From: Sphingomonadales bacterium
Lineage (GTDB): Bacteria > Pseudomonadota > Alphaproteobacteria > Sphingomonadales > Kordiimonadaceae
Assembly: GCA_011088215.1 (NCBI GenBank)
Contig: JAALKD010000027.1
Span: 1-42,959, forward strand
Reading direction: 5' to 3'
Length of the DNA: 42,959 nt
In this document: positions 34,023 through 42,198 of the stretch, piece after piece
How positions within the stretch are numbered: the first letter of the stretch is position 1
Layout of the letters: each line of letters opens with the position of its first letter
Translations under genes and position numbers: made by a program
The notes under the pieces: model-generated
What the model saw: the letters and a program-made list of their open reading frames with translations, nothing else
What the model was told of the DNA's origin: nothing
Database searches by the model: none

Positions 34023-35390
34023 TTAGCCAACAAATAACACCATCACGAACAATGCTGTTATCGCCGCAGGCACCAAATAGCGGATCGCCCCATACAACAA
34101 TGAGAATAGTGCTGGGTTTTCCAGCGGCAAGGCCGCGCGAAATCTCTCTCTAGGTATCCCCCAGCCCACCATCAGGGCAAAGGCTAAACCGCCAACCGGC
34201 AATATAATATTGTTCACTCCCTCGCGGATCAGATCAAACCATGTGTGATCCTCGAGGCCGAAAGCGGCAAGCGGATAAAATTCGCTCCAGCTGGAAAAAG
34301 ACAGCACCGTCAGCAAACTGAGTACAAAAACCAACCCAGCCATTGCCCACGCCGCCGCCCACCGCGGCACGCCCATTTGTTGCAGTTTGGCCGTAGTCGG
34401 CGACAATAAAACAATCGACGATGTTAACGCTGCAAAGGTGAGCAATAGGAAAAACACAAACGCGACAACTGCACCCAAAGGAATTTCGGCAAAAACTACC
34501 GGCAACGTTACGAACACCAAGCCCGGCCCCACGCCCGGCTCCATACCGCTAGCAAACAAAAGTGGAAATATCGCGAGGCCTGCCAGCAACGCCACTGCCA
34601 GGTCCATGGAAACCACCCAGCCCGCTGCGCGCGGCAAGTGAACGTCCGAGCCCATATAGGACCCCATGATCATAATTCCGCCAACACCGACCCCAATGGT
34701 AAAAAAGGCCTGACCAACAGCATCCATAAACAGCTTTGGCCCGAAGGTCATCTCGTTGAAACCAAACAGGAAATTAACAGCTTCACTGAAGGCACCGGTA
34801 ACAGCGGAATAGATGACCATGCCGGCCAGCATGAGAAACAATGCAGGCATCATTAGCTTGCTGGCGCGTTCGATGCCGCCGCGCACGCCCGAGGCAACAA
34901 TCGCGGCCGTCAGCGCACAGAAAATTGCTGACCAAAATAGCGGTCCGCTTGGGTTGGATTTGAAAACGGCATCATACTCGCGGATGGCATCAACGCTCCA
35001 ACTGGTCATACCGCCTGCCAATGCATTAAACCCATAAGCCATAATTTGCCCGGCAATGACCGAATAGAAACTGAGCACAAAAATGGTGGCAACAAGGCCC
35101 ATCCAGGCGACCCAGTGCCACGGCAACCGCGCGCCCGACGAACTGCCAAGCGCCTTGAGCGCTGTTACAGGGTCAGCCTTGCCCATACGTCCCAAAGCCA
35201 GTTCAGCAATGAAAACCGGTGTGGCTATGAACGCCAGCGCAATCAGATACACAAAAATGAAGCCCGCACCGCCGTTCTTGCCGGCGACATAGGTAAAGCT
35301 CCAGATATTACCCAGCCCAATAGCAGACCCCGCAGTCGCAAGAATGAAGGCGAACCGACTTGAAAAAGTCGGTTGCTTATTATCCGTCAT
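34023..35390 (-). CDS. Sodium-dependent symporter (NSS/SLC6 family)
   Basis: This 455-residue membrane protein imports an amino acid or amine with sodium. The N-terminal helix carries the NSS signature: RFAFILATAGSAIGLGNIW followed by FTYVAGKNGGAGFIFVYL. About eleven or twelve membrane segments follow, which fits the shorter bacterial members. Residues of the sodium sites (Gly-Ala-Ile-Gly-Leu-Gly region) are present. Start at ATG 35390. The gene is followed 25 bases later by the epoxide-hydrolase-like gene, and is divergent from the amidohydrolase gene. The substrate cannot be told from sequence. Confidence 0.93.
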   Translation of the reverse strand: MTDNKQPTFSSRFAFILATAGSAIGLGNIWSFTYVAGKNGGAGFIFVYLIALAFIATPVFIAELALGRMGKADPVTALKALGSSSGARLPWHWVAWMGLVATIFVLSFYSVIAGQIMAYGFNALAGGMTSWSVDAIREYDAVFKSNPSGPLFWSAIFCALTAAIVASGVRGGIERASKLMMPALFLMLAGMVIYSAVTGAFSEAVNFLFGFNEMTFGPKLFMDAVGQAFFTIGVGVGGIMIMGSYMGSDVHLPRAAGWVVSMDLAVALLAGLAIFPLLFASGMEPGVGPGLVFVTLPVVFAEIPLGAVVAFVFFLLLTFAALTSSIVLLSPTTAKLQQMGVPRWAAAWAMAGLVFVLSLLTVLSFSSWSEFYPLAAFGLEDHTWFDLIREGVNNIILPVGGLAFALMVGWGIPRERFRAALPLENPALFSLLYGAIRYLVPAAITALFVMVLFVG

Positions 35391-35548
35391 GAAACCCTCC
35401 CCGTTTCGGCTTCCAACACCTTAAACAACCAATTCGAATTTAACAGCCCTAAGGTCGTAAACCGTCTAGTACAAAAGTCACATTGGGAAACTACGCTTGG
35501 TTGCGACGCGCTTGTTAGGTAAGAATGATACTCGGGAGGGCTGAGATC

Positions 35549-37171
35549 ATGAAATTAACAACTATTATTGCCGCATTATTGAGCGGGCTGATGGCAACCA
35601 GCGTCGCTGCACAGGACAAAAGGATACCGGTTGGTGACGAACGCGCGCAGTCAATCAAAAAACTGCCACAGGTGGCCAGCCCGCGAGAGGCCCGCCTGAG
35701 CCAAGGGCCCTTCGCCCGTATGGTGATCCGAGGCGCAACAATGGTTGACGGCACCGGCTCGCCGCCCATTGGGCCGGTGGACATTGTGGTTGAAGACAAC
35801 CGCATCACCCAGATCAAGCTGGTCGGCAATCCCGGCGTACCCATTCGCGCTGAAGGCCGTCCAGCGAAAGGCGACCATGAAATTGATGCCAGCGGCAGCT
35901 ATATCCTGCCCGGTTTGGTCGACAGCCACAGTCACATTGGCAATCAGCTATGGGGCCTGACCGGCGACATGCCGTCGATGGATTATATTTTCAAGCTATG
36001 GCTAAGCCACGGCATCACCACCAGCCGCGAAGTTGGCTGTGGCTTGGGCGCGGGCTATACCCTGAGCGAAAAGGAACGTTCAGCCAAAAACGAAATTACC
36101 GCGCCCCGCTTGGTTGTCCACTGCGCTTTCCCCACCGGGTTTTCAACGGCAAAACAAGCTCGTGACTGGGTCAAAGCCATCAAGAAACGCGGTGCAGACG
36201 GCATCAAATTTTTCGGGGGCCACCCGAGGGTTCTGGAGGCCGCCTTTGCCGAGGCAAAAAAACAGGGCCTGCGCACCGCCTTCCATCACGCACAGCTATC
36301 TGTGGCGCGGGTGAACGTGCTTACGAGCGCGCGCTGGGGCCTGAACTCAATGGAACATTGGTACGGCCTACCCGAGGCGCTGTTCGACGACAAAGTGATT
36401 CAGGATTATCCGCTGGATTATAATTATGCCAACGAGCAAGACCGTTTCGGCGAGGCCGGACGGCTGTGGCGGCAAGCCGCCAAACCCGGCAGTGCCAAAT
36501 GGAATGCGGTGATGGACGAGTTGCTGGCGCTTGATTTCACCCTCGACCCCACCTTCACCATTTACGAAGCCAACCGCGATGTGATGCGCGCACGCACTGC
36601 AGACTGGCACGATGAATACACCTTGCCGTCGGTATGGCGCTTCTTCCAGCCTAATCGGGTGTTGCATGGCAGCTACCATTTTGACTGGACCACGCAAGAC
36701 GAGATCGACTGGAAAAACAACTTTGATATGTGGATGACTTTCGTCAACGAATATAAGAACCGTGGCGGACGGGTGACAGCTGGTTCCGATAGCGGTTTTA
36801 TTTTCAAGCTATTTGGCTTTGACTATATTCGCGAATTGGAACTGTTACAGGAAGCTGGTTTCCACCCACTGGAAGTACTGCAGTCCGCTACTATCAACGG
36901 CGCGGAGCTAATCGGACGCGCAACAGACCTTGGCAGCATCGAAGTAGGCAAACTTGCAGATATGGTGATCGTGGACGAAAACCCGATCAATAACCTGAAA
37001 GTGCTATACGGCACCGGCCACATGCGCCTGAATGATGCCAGCGGCGAGGTTGAGCGCGTCGGCGGCGTGAAATACACCATCAAGGACGGCATCATTTATG
37101 ATGCCGCTATGATGCGCGCCGATGTGCGGGCCATGGTGCAGGCCGCCAAAGATGCGGAGAACCCGGACTAA
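35549..37171 (+). CDS. Exported amidohydrolase
   Basis: This 540-residue protein starts at ATG 35549, with GGGAGGG about 12 bases upstream; an ATG at 35525 lies before that site and is unlikely. A signal peptide (1-20, ending SVAAQD) is followed by a beta-sandwich piece, then the metal-dependent hydrolase barrel. Metal ligands are seen in DSHSHIG, in FHHAQL and in EHWYG, and TAGSDSG carries the late Asp. It belongs to the amidohydrolase / imidazolonepropionase-like group, which hydrolyses amide bonds, often in dipeptides or cyclic amides. Location is periplasmic. It is divergent from the NSS symporter gene, which may import the product, but this is only a guess. Confidence 0.88.
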   Translation: MKLTTIIAALLSGLMATSVAAQDKRIPVGDERAQSIKKLPQVASPREARLSQGPFARMVIRGATMVDGTGSPPIGPVDIVVEDNRITQIKLVGNPGVPIRAEGRPAKGDHEIDASGSYILPGLVDSHSHIGNQLWGLTGDMPSMDYIFKLWLSHGITTSREVGCGLGAGYTLSEKERSAKNEITAPRLVVHCAFPTGFSTAKQARDWVKAIKKRGADGIKFFGGHPRVLEAAFAEAKKQGLRTAFHHAQLSVARVNVLTSARWGLNSMEHWYGLPEALFDDKVIQDYPLDYNYANEQDRFGEAGRLWRQAAKPGSAKWNAVMDELLALDFTLDPTFTIYEANRDVMRARTADWHDEYTLPSVWRFFQPNRVLHGSYHFDWTTQDEIDWKNNFDMWMTFVNEYKNRGGRVTAGSDSGFIFKLFGFDYIRELELLQEAGFHPLEVLQSATINGAELIGRATDLGSIEVGKLADMVIVDENPINNLKVLYGTGHMRLNDASGEVERVGGVKYTIKDGIIYDAAMMRADVRAMVQAAKDAENPD

Positions 37172-37265
37172 CGAGCTATACACCTATACAAGCCGGTTGC
37201 CGTTTTAACGCTCTTTTGGCACTGTTAGCGGCAAGCACCCTATTCAACTGCGTCAAGGATATGGT

Positions 37266-38156
37266 TTGTCTACGGTTCACAAATTATTCGTTTTGCTCAC
37301 GGTTCTGTTTTCAGGCGGGTTCGATGCAATAGCAAACGAGACGCTGTTCGGCAGCGGCAAACTCTTGGGTACGCCGGGAGTAATTCAGATAGAAGGCAGT
37401 GGCGGCAGCGGCCTGTCTAGCTGGGCGATGATTTCCGGATATGGAACTAACCGGCAAATAGGGGCCAGTGTTCACCATACTGTCGTTCCACTTAATGACT
37501 TCACCTTAAACGCTACAGGTGTAACGGTCGGGGCATTTGACCGGCTGGAACTGTCCTATACCCGGCAATGGTTCGACTCAGGCGCAGCGGGTGGGCGCCT
37601 CGGCATAGGGCGCAATTTTACATTCGGACAGGATATTGTTGGGGCAAAATTGCGTATTTTTGGCGATGCCGTTTACGATCAGGACCGTTGGCTACCACAG
37701 GTTAGTTTTGGAGCCCAATATAAGCGATCAGACAAAAGCGAAATTGTGCGCGCTTTAGGCGCAACCGGAAACAGCAGTGTTGACTTATACGCTGTTGCAA
37801 CAAAAATCATGCTGGATCAAAGCATTATCCTTTCGGCAGGTGCAAGACTCACAAGCGCCAATCAATTCGGCTTGCTTGGTTTTGGTAGTAACATTGACAC
37901 GACCGGATCAGCTAAGTCATTGGAATTTGAAGGGTCTGTCGCCTATCTTTTATCGCGCAAAATAGTGGTGGGCATTGATTTTCGAAGCAAGCCAAACAAT
38001 CTAGCTTTCGCAGAAGAAAGTGACGCATTCGCTGCCTATCTGGTGTGGTTACCCAGTAAGCATTATACCATCACGGCAGGTTACACTGACCTTGGCAAAA
38101 TAGCGCTACAAGGCAGACAGCGAGGCCTATACCTGTCTCTGCAGCTGGGGTTTTAG
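37266..38156 (+). CDS. DUF3034-family exported protein
   Basis: This 296-residue protein starts with TTG at 37266, with AAGGA about six bases upstream and no in-frame ATG. The signal peptide ends near AIANE. The sequence follows DUF3034 (PF11231): GKLLGTPGVIQIEGSGG at the start, SGYGTNRQIGAS, RLELSYTRQWFDSG, VYDQDRWLPQVSFGAQYK and NQFGLLGFG. Alternating residues and a terminal Leu-Gly-Phe suggest an outer-membrane beta-barrel. Function is unknown. The stop is two bases before the start of an exported truncated globin, so the two are coupled. Confidence 0.88.
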   Translation: MSTVHKLFVLLTVLFSGGFDAIANETLFGSGKLLGTPGVIQIEGSGGSGLSSWAMISGYGTNRQIGASVHHTVVPLNDFTLNATGVTVGAFDRLELSYTRQWFDSGAAGGRLGIGRNFTFGQDIVGAKLRIFGDAVYDQDRWLPQVSFGAQYKRSDKSEIVRALGATGNSSVDLYAVATKIMLDQSIILSAGARLTSANQFGLLGFGSNIDTTGSAKSLEFEGSVAYLLSRKIVVGIDFRSKPNNLAFAEESDAFAAYLVWLPSKHYTITAGYTDLGKIALQGRQRGLYLSLQLGF

Positions 38157-38158
38157 TC

Positions 38159-38572
38159 ATGAAGATTGTAATCGTTGTTTTTTGCGCAATCCTATTCAGC
38201 CTGCCGTCAAATGCCAGTGACACGTTGTACAATGAACTCGGTGAAAAACAGGGTATCCAAACGATCGTCAAGCGTACTGCTGATCTTGCATTTACTGATA
38301 AGCGAACAGCTGAACAGTTCAAACGCACCAAAAAAGAACGACTGGTTCTGGCAATAACCGACCAGATATGCGCCCTCTCGGGCGGTCCCTGCCGATATCG
38401 AGGCCTCAATATGAAAAAGGCCCATTTCAAACTGCAAATAACTGTTTTCGAATTTAATGCCTTCGTTGAAAGTCTCCAACAAGCCATGCGCGAATCTGGC
38501 GTCGGCTATCGCACACAAAACAAGCTGATCGCCTTACTCGCACCAATGAAAAGAGACATTGTAGAAAAGTAA
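38159..38572 (+). CDS. Exported group 1 truncated hemoglobin-like protein
   Basis: This 137-residue protein has a signal peptide (1-19, ending SNAS) and a small globin-like domain. It resembles periplasmic members of the truncated-globin family (COG2346): YNELGEKQGIQTIVKRT, LVLAITDQICALSGGPCRY, GLNMKKAHFKL with the proximal haem ligand His89, and the closing NKLIALLAPMKRDIVEK. Cys71 and Cys78 flank the GGP turn and may form a disulfide in the periplasm. It probably binds haem and may handle oxygen, NO or peroxides. It lies two bases after the DUF3034 gene. The 275 bases after it hold no gene; a promoter at 38772-38798 is the only signal I see there. Confidence 0.85.
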   Translation: MKIVIVVFCAILFSLPSNASDTLYNELGEKQGIQTIVKRTADLAFTDKRTAEQFKRTKKERLVLAITDQICALSGGPCRYRGLNMKKAHFKLQITVFEFNAFVESLQQAMRESGVGYRTQNKLIALLAPMKRDIVEK

Positions 38573-38771
38573 CCATCAGGCCGGTTGTAGTGGCAGTTCA
38601 TTTGACATGAGGATTGCGAGTGATTGTCGACAGCGGCACAATGTCCAAAGTTAGCTGGCAAGAAATTCATTCATCCTGTGACTGGAAAATTCTTACCGTG
38701 ACCAGGTGCCAGAGCGATACCCTGTGTCTTGTTGTTGGTTTTAAACGAATACCTAAGAGCATTAAACCCGC

Positions 38772-38798
38772 TTGATATTGAATGGACGCCACTATAAT
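38772..38798 (+). promoter_or_regulatory. Sigma70-type promoter before isonitrile-hydratase-like gene
   Basis: TTGATA at 38772-38777 and a perfect TATAAT at 38793-38798 are 15 bases apart, slightly short of the usual 17. The start site would be near 38805, leaving a leader of about 43 bases before the TTG start at 38848. Confidence 0.5.
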
Positions 38799-38847
38799 TT
38801 TTTAACTGTAAATTGACCAATTACTGTCGGCAACTTAGGAGAATACC

Positions 38848-39546
38848 TTGCCCGAGCAATCACCGATATCTATCGCTTTCCTATTGTTTGACGGCATTAC
38901 ACAACTAGACCTTATGGGGCCGGCACAGGTTCTTTCACGACTTGGCAACACAACTGTGCATCTGGTTGCAAAGGACCTAAATCCGGTTTCAACCGATTCC
39001 GGATTCCCGCTTTTGCCAACAGCGACGATGGATGGCGTAAAAACTGCGGATATCCTGTGTGTGCCCGGTGGATTTGGAACATTGGATGTTATGAAAGACA
39101 CCCGTTCGCTTGACTGGGTTAGGGACATTGCCGCAACAGCCACATGGGTCACCAGTGTCTGTACGGGCTCGCTTATCCTGGGCGCAGCTGGATTACTGCA
39201 AGGGTATAAGGCAGCGTGCCACTGGGCATCTCGCGACCAGCTCGCCTATTTTGGCGCTATTCCAACTGCTGAACGCATTGTCTTTGACCGTAATAGGGCA
39301 TCCGGTGGCGGCGTAACCTCTGGCATTGATTTTGGTCTTGCATTAGCCGCGAGAATTAGAGGCGAGGCCTACGCCAAATTCATTCAGTTAAGTCTGGAGT
39401 ATGACCCCGACCCGCCTTTTGCTTCAGGCTCGCCGGACAAGGCTGAGGAAGAAACTCTCAGACAATACCATGATATGGTGAATAAGTTTGCGCCCGACCG
39501 AAACCAGATCGTGCAAAAAATCGCAACAGACTTGGGTTTTGACTAA
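38848..39546 (+). CDS. DJ-1/PfpI-family protein, isonitrile-hydratase-like
   Basis: This 232-residue cytoplasmic protein starts with TTG at 38848; AGGAG lies about seven bases upstream and no ATG competes. The fold is DJ-1/PfpI with the nucleophile Cys105 in VCTGSLILGAAGLL, followed by Thr106. Asp15 in FLLFDGITQLD matches the other acidic residue that isonitrile (isocyanide) hydratases use to hydrate isonitriles to N-formyl amines. CHWASRDQL and GGGVTSGIDFGLALAAR also fit that group. A regulator with a C-terminal AraC domain is excluded by length. The 3' end lies in a 3 x 20-bp tandem repeat. Confidence 0.85.
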   Translation: MPEQSPISIAFLLFDGITQLDLMGPAQVLSRLGNTTVHLVAKDLNPVSTDSGFPLLPTATMDGVKTADILCVPGGFGTLDVMKDTRSLDWVRDIAATATWVTSVCTGSLILGAAGLLQGYKAACHWASRDQLAYFGAIPTAERIVFDRNRASGGGVTSGIDFGLALAARIRGEAYAKFIQLSLEYDPDPPFASGSPDKAEEETLRQYHDMVNKFAPDRNQIVQKIATDLGFD

Positions 39547-39588
39547 AAGACTCAGATCGTAACTAAAAGACTTGGGCTATAGCTAAAG
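39529..39588. repeat. Three 20-bp tandem repeats at convergent gene ends
   Basis: Units are GACTTGGGTTTTGACTAAAA (39529-39548), GACTCAGATCGTAACTAAAA (39549-39568) and GACTTGGGCTATAGCTAAAG (39569-39588). Unit one contains the last codons and the TAA of the isonitrile-hydratase-like gene. The later units look like copies of that gene end, each ending in a TAA. Unit three overlaps the stop codon of the convergent peroxidase gene (CTA at 39583-39585, TAG on the minus strand). Confidence 0.75.
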
Positions 39589-40062
39589 CAGCGCTTCGAT
39601 AGATTTGCGGATCGCGCCCGGAGTATCGGTAGGGGCGAAACGCTTCACCACTTTACCATCACGGTTCACCAGAAATTTGGTGAAATTCCATTTAATCCGA
39701 CGCGAACCCATCAGGCCAGGTTTTTCTGCTTTCAGGTATTTGTAAAGAGGGTCCGCCTTCGGGCCGTTCACATCAATTTTTGAGAACATCGGGAAGCTGA
39801 CACCGTAATTGATCTGGCAAAATTCGCCGATCTGATCATTGCTGCCGGGGTCTTGCGCACCGAATTGGTTGCACGGAAAGCCAGCGATAACCAAACCCTG
39901 ATCCTTCAGGTCGCCGTATAATTTCTCCAAGCCATCAAACTGAGGCGTAAAGCCACATTTGGAGGCAGTGTTAACAATCAGCACAACCTTACCTTCATAG
40001 TCGGATAACGGCTGCTCGTTGCCGTTCAACAGGTCTGCGCTGAAGTCATAGATAGAGGTCAT
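39583..40062 (-). CDS. Glutathione peroxidase (Cys-type)
   Basis: This 159-residue enzyme reduces hydrogen peroxide and lipid hydroperoxides with glutathione or thioredoxin. The catalytic Cys36 lies in [11 protein letters not shown], the conserved Gln in FPCNQFGAQ and the Trp-Asn in [11 protein letters not shown] Cys in FPCNQ is the usual resolving residue of thioredoxin-dependent members. It has Cys, not selenocysteine. There is no signal peptide. Start at ATG 40062, 26 bases after the membrane-protein gene, so it is probably the last gene of the sigma-factor operon and a likely output of it. Confidence 0.95.
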   Translation of the reverse strand: MTSIYDFSADLLNGNEQPLSDYEGKVVLIVNTASKCGFTPQFDGLEKLYGDLKDQGLVIAGFPCNQFGAQDPGSNDQIGEFCQINYGVSFPMFSKIDVNGPKADPLYKYLKAEKPGLMGSRRIKWNFTKFLVNRDGKVVKRFAPTDTPGAIRKSIEALL

Positions 40063-40088
40063 GGCGTGCTCATTTCATCAAAAGAGGA

Positions 40089-40469
40089 TCATTCCTCTGA
40101 CAAGATAGGCTTTTTGTCCCGGATGGCAAGCTCGAGCCGGGTGATACCCCGCATGGTCGAGGCACGGTTGATCTCCATCCACGCCCACAGCTCGAAGCTT
40201 AACATGGTTACGCCGTCCAGCACCGACCATACACCCCAGAAAATCTGATCCTGTACTGAAGTGGCTCCAAGAAATTCCCAGATGCAATAAACCGCTATCA
40301 GAAAAAACAACGTGGTTAGGCCGATGACAAATTTCACCGTGCCGCCGGTGCTGCCCTTCAGGGCATCACGGAACATCTGGTTCAGGTCACCGGTTTCGCC
40401 GATAATTTGGTCCACATCGAGACTTTCCGCCTCCAGCTCTCGTTTAATACGTTCGTCAATACTATTCAT
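40089..40469 (-). CDS. Membrane protein, DUF6768-like (module 2), putative anti-sigma partner
   Basis: This 126-residue protein has a charged N-terminal region (NSIDERIKRELEAES), two membrane helices (about 45-67 and 77-96) and a cytosolic tail EINRASTMRGITRLELAI. It is a clear paralogue of the protein at 41210-41584: both have an ER-rich start, FWG-W between helices and RASxMRxIxRLELA at the end. The ATG overlaps the upstream sigma gene's TGA by four bases. Small membrane proteins encoded right after an ECF sigma factor often act as anti-sigma factors. That role is inferred, as no zinc-binding anti-sigma motif is present. Confidence 0.8.
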   Translation of the reverse strand: MNSIDERIKRELEAESLDVDQIIGETGDLNQMFRDALKGSTGGTVKFVIGLTTLFFLIAVYCIWEFLGATSVQDQIFWGVWSVLDGVTMLSFELWAWMEINRASTMRGITRLELAIRDKKPILSEE

Positions 40470-41089
40470 TTAACTATCTCCAATTTTACTCTGTCGCTAC
40501 TCGGGCCGTGGTTTGGACCGTTTTTGGGGGCCTCACTATTGTAGTCTGGGGGCTCGATTTGTTGTTTGAGGCGGCCGCGTGCCCGTGCCAACCTTGATTT
40601 CACCGTGCCTGATGGCACCTCCTGAATTGCCGCTATTTCCGCGACACTCAGGTCTTCCAGGTAAAATAAAGACAGGGCCTCGCCTTCGTCTACAGGCAGC
40701 GCCTTGATAAGTCGTATAAGTTGGTCGCCGGTAGCCCATACCTCACTGCTTTCATCTGCCACGCTTTCCTCAAAAAGTTCTTCGCCGGCGTTTTTTCCGC
40801 GGCGCCGAATATGATCAAACGTGCGCCAACGTACTGCCTTGAACACTCGTGCGCGGAATGTATGCGGCGGAAAAACCTGCTTCATAGACCGAAGCGTCAA
40901 CATCCAGGCGTCCTGCACTGCATCCCGCGCCAGCGTATCATCGCCGCACAGGCGAAATGAAAACCGCAGCAGCGATGGCTGGTAAAGCCGGTACAGCGCT
41001 TCAAAAGCCCGCTCGTTGCCCGCCATTGCGGCCAGCACCAGCTTTTCTTCCTTCGCCCGTGTATCGATATTTGGCCGGTTGGCGCTCAT
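40466..41089 (-). CDS. ECF sigma factor (module 2)
   Basis: This 207-residue extracytoplasmic-function sigma factor has region 2 (about 20-85) with FEALYRLYQPSLLRFSFRLC, DAVQDAWML and RARVFKAVRWRTFDH for -10 recognition, and region 4 (about 130-185) with LPVDEGEALSLFYLEDLSVA, then IAAIQEVPSGTVKSRLARAR for -35 recognition. The ATG at 41089 is preferred over 41119 because AGGA lies upstream; the earlier ATG has GGA only two bases away. A candidate ECF promoter is at 41144-41168. It overlaps the membrane-protein gene by four bases and resembles the sigma factor at 41596-42171. Confidence 0.93.
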   Translation of the reverse strand: MSANRPNIDTRAKEEKLVLAAMAGNERAFEALYRLYQPSLLRFSFRLCGDDTLARDAVQDAWMLTLRSMKQVFPPHTFRARVFKAVRWRTFDHIRRRGKNAGEELFEESVADESSEVWATGDQLIRLIKALPVDEGEALSLFYLEDLSVAEIAAIQEVPSGTVKSRLARARGRLKQQIEPPDYNSEAPKNGPNHGPSSDRVKLEIVK

Positions 41090-41143
41090 TGGGTTCGCTA
41101 TCCTCGCTGTCGGCGGCATTTTCCGGTACCGTCTGCCTATAAC

Positions 41144-41168
41144 AACGACGGACAGGCAACGTCGGTTC
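41144..41168 (-). promoter_or_regulatory. Candidate ECF promoter of module 2
   Basis: On the minus strand GAAC (41168-41165) is followed after 17 bases by CGTT (41147-41144), a usual ECF layout (GAAC, then CGTC or CGTT, 16-17 apart). Transcription would begin near 41137, before the sigma gene. A very similar element precedes module 1. Confidence 0.55.
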
Positions 41169-41209
41169 GCAAGGATAGCTGATTATTTCGTTGCCTGCTA
41201 ACTCCGGTC

Positions 41210-41584
41210 CTAATTCTGGCGCGCAGCAAGGGCGGCAACAGCCAGTTCCAGCCGCTTAATTTCACGCATCAGGCTCGCCCGGCTCATTTCCAGCCATTGC
41301 CACTGTTTCAACGCCATTTGAGCCATCCCACTCGCTAGAAACCAGATTCCCCAGAAGACCCTATCGTCAGTACCCGCAGCATAGAAAAATTCATAGCCGC
41401 ACCAAATCATAACTGCCGTAGCCGCAATCGTTACAATGCTAACCGCCCACACCCATCGCCGCATACTGCCCTTGAAAGCAGCTGCTACCATGTCGGGCAA
41501 GCCTCCCTCGGCGGCGAGTAATTCGTCGATAGCGGCGGTATCCCCCGCCAGTTCCTTTTGAATGCGTTCATCTAATTCGGACAT
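41210..41584 (-). CDS. Membrane protein, DUF6768-like (module 1), putative anti-sigma partner
   Basis: This 124-residue protein starts at ATG 41584 (AAGGAGA upstream). It has a charged start (SELDERIQKELAGD), two membrane helices (about 44-67 and 78-95) and the tail EMSRASLMREIKRLELAVAAL. It is the paralogue of the protein at 40089-40469. The gene follows its sigma factor by 11 bases, so each sigma gene has its own partner. It is a candidate membrane-bound anti-sigma factor; no experiment or known motif confirms this. The alternative is a small membrane protein that is merely under sigma control. Confidence 0.78.
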   Translation of the reverse strand: MSELDERIQKELAGDTAAIDELLAAEGGLPDMVAAAFKGSMRRWVWAVSIVTIAATAVMIWCGYEFFYAAGTDDRVFWGIWFLASGMAQMALKQWQWLEMSRASLMREIKRLELAVAALAARQN

Positions 41585-41595
41585 TTTCTGTCTCC

Positions 41596-42171
41596 TTAAA
41601 TTTGCTGCCGTGACCCGGCATTTGCTGTCGTGGTCGGTTCCATTTTTTCTCGCAAACGACCTCTAGCCCTGTTCAATCGCGACTTGACGGTTCCTGTCGG
41701 AATTTCAAGCACGGCGGCGATTTCGGTCATTTTCATTTCCTCCAGATAGAAAAGCGCCAAAATCTGCCGCTCACCATCAGGAAGTTCGTTCATCAACGTC
41801 GACAGCTGATCACTTGTGGCAATCAGCTCTTCAGTTGCTAACGCTGTCGTTGCTTCCGGCAGCGTGTCTAACGGCTGGCTTCCGGGCGGCAAGCTGCGAG
41901 CCGCATCGGTTACTCTCCAGCGCACCGTCTTGTACGCCCATATGCGAAACCCACGAGGATCCTTCAGGCGGCGCAACGTTTTCGACAGAGTAATCCAAGC
42001 GTCCTGCACCGCATCTATCGCCAGCTGTTCGTCGCCGCAAAGCCGGTAAGCAAACCTCTTCAAGGCCGGGTTATAGGCCACAAACAATGCTTCAAACGCC
42101 CGCATATCGCCGCCCTGAGCGGCAATTACAAGAAGGTCTTCTTTCGCATTGTTCAACTTGGTTTTAGCCAC
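41596..42171 (-). CDS. ECF sigma factor (module 1)
   Basis: This 191-residue ECF sigma factor starts with GTG at 42171, which has AGAGGG about nine bases upstream. A TTG at 42213 is in frame but lies inside the candidate promoter at 42199-42223, between its -35 and -10, so it cannot be the start of that transcript. Region 2 has FEALFVAYNPALKRFAYRLC and DAVQDAWITL, region 4 has ILALFYLEEMKMTEIAAV and IPTGTVKSRLNRAR. It is the closest paralogue of the sigma factor at 40466-41089. It lies 67 bases downstream of the PhzF-family gene. Confidence 0.93.
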   Translation of the reverse strand: MAKTKLNNAKEDLLVIAAQGGDMRAFEALFVAYNPALKRFAYRLCGDEQLAIDAVQDAWITLSKTLRRLKDPRGFRIWAYKTVRWRVTDAARSLPPGSQPLDTLPEATTALATEELIATSDQLSTLMNELPDGERQILALFYLEEMKMTEIAAVLEIPTGTVKSRLNRARGRLREKMEPTTTANAGSRQQI

Positions 42172-42198
42172 AAGGATTACCCTCTCAGTAGCTATAAA

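Noticed and set aside
34023..34033. Overlap of the NSS gene and the epoxide-hydrolase-like gene
   Set aside because: It exists only if the hydrolase starts at 34033. The ATG at 33997 (MIDFYNPDY) is the better start and leaves a 25-base gap.
37200..37241. Inverted repeat TTGCCG...CGGCAA as a terminator after the amidohydrolase gene
   Set aside because: The stem is only six bases with a long loop and no T-run follows, so it does not look like an intrinsic terminator.
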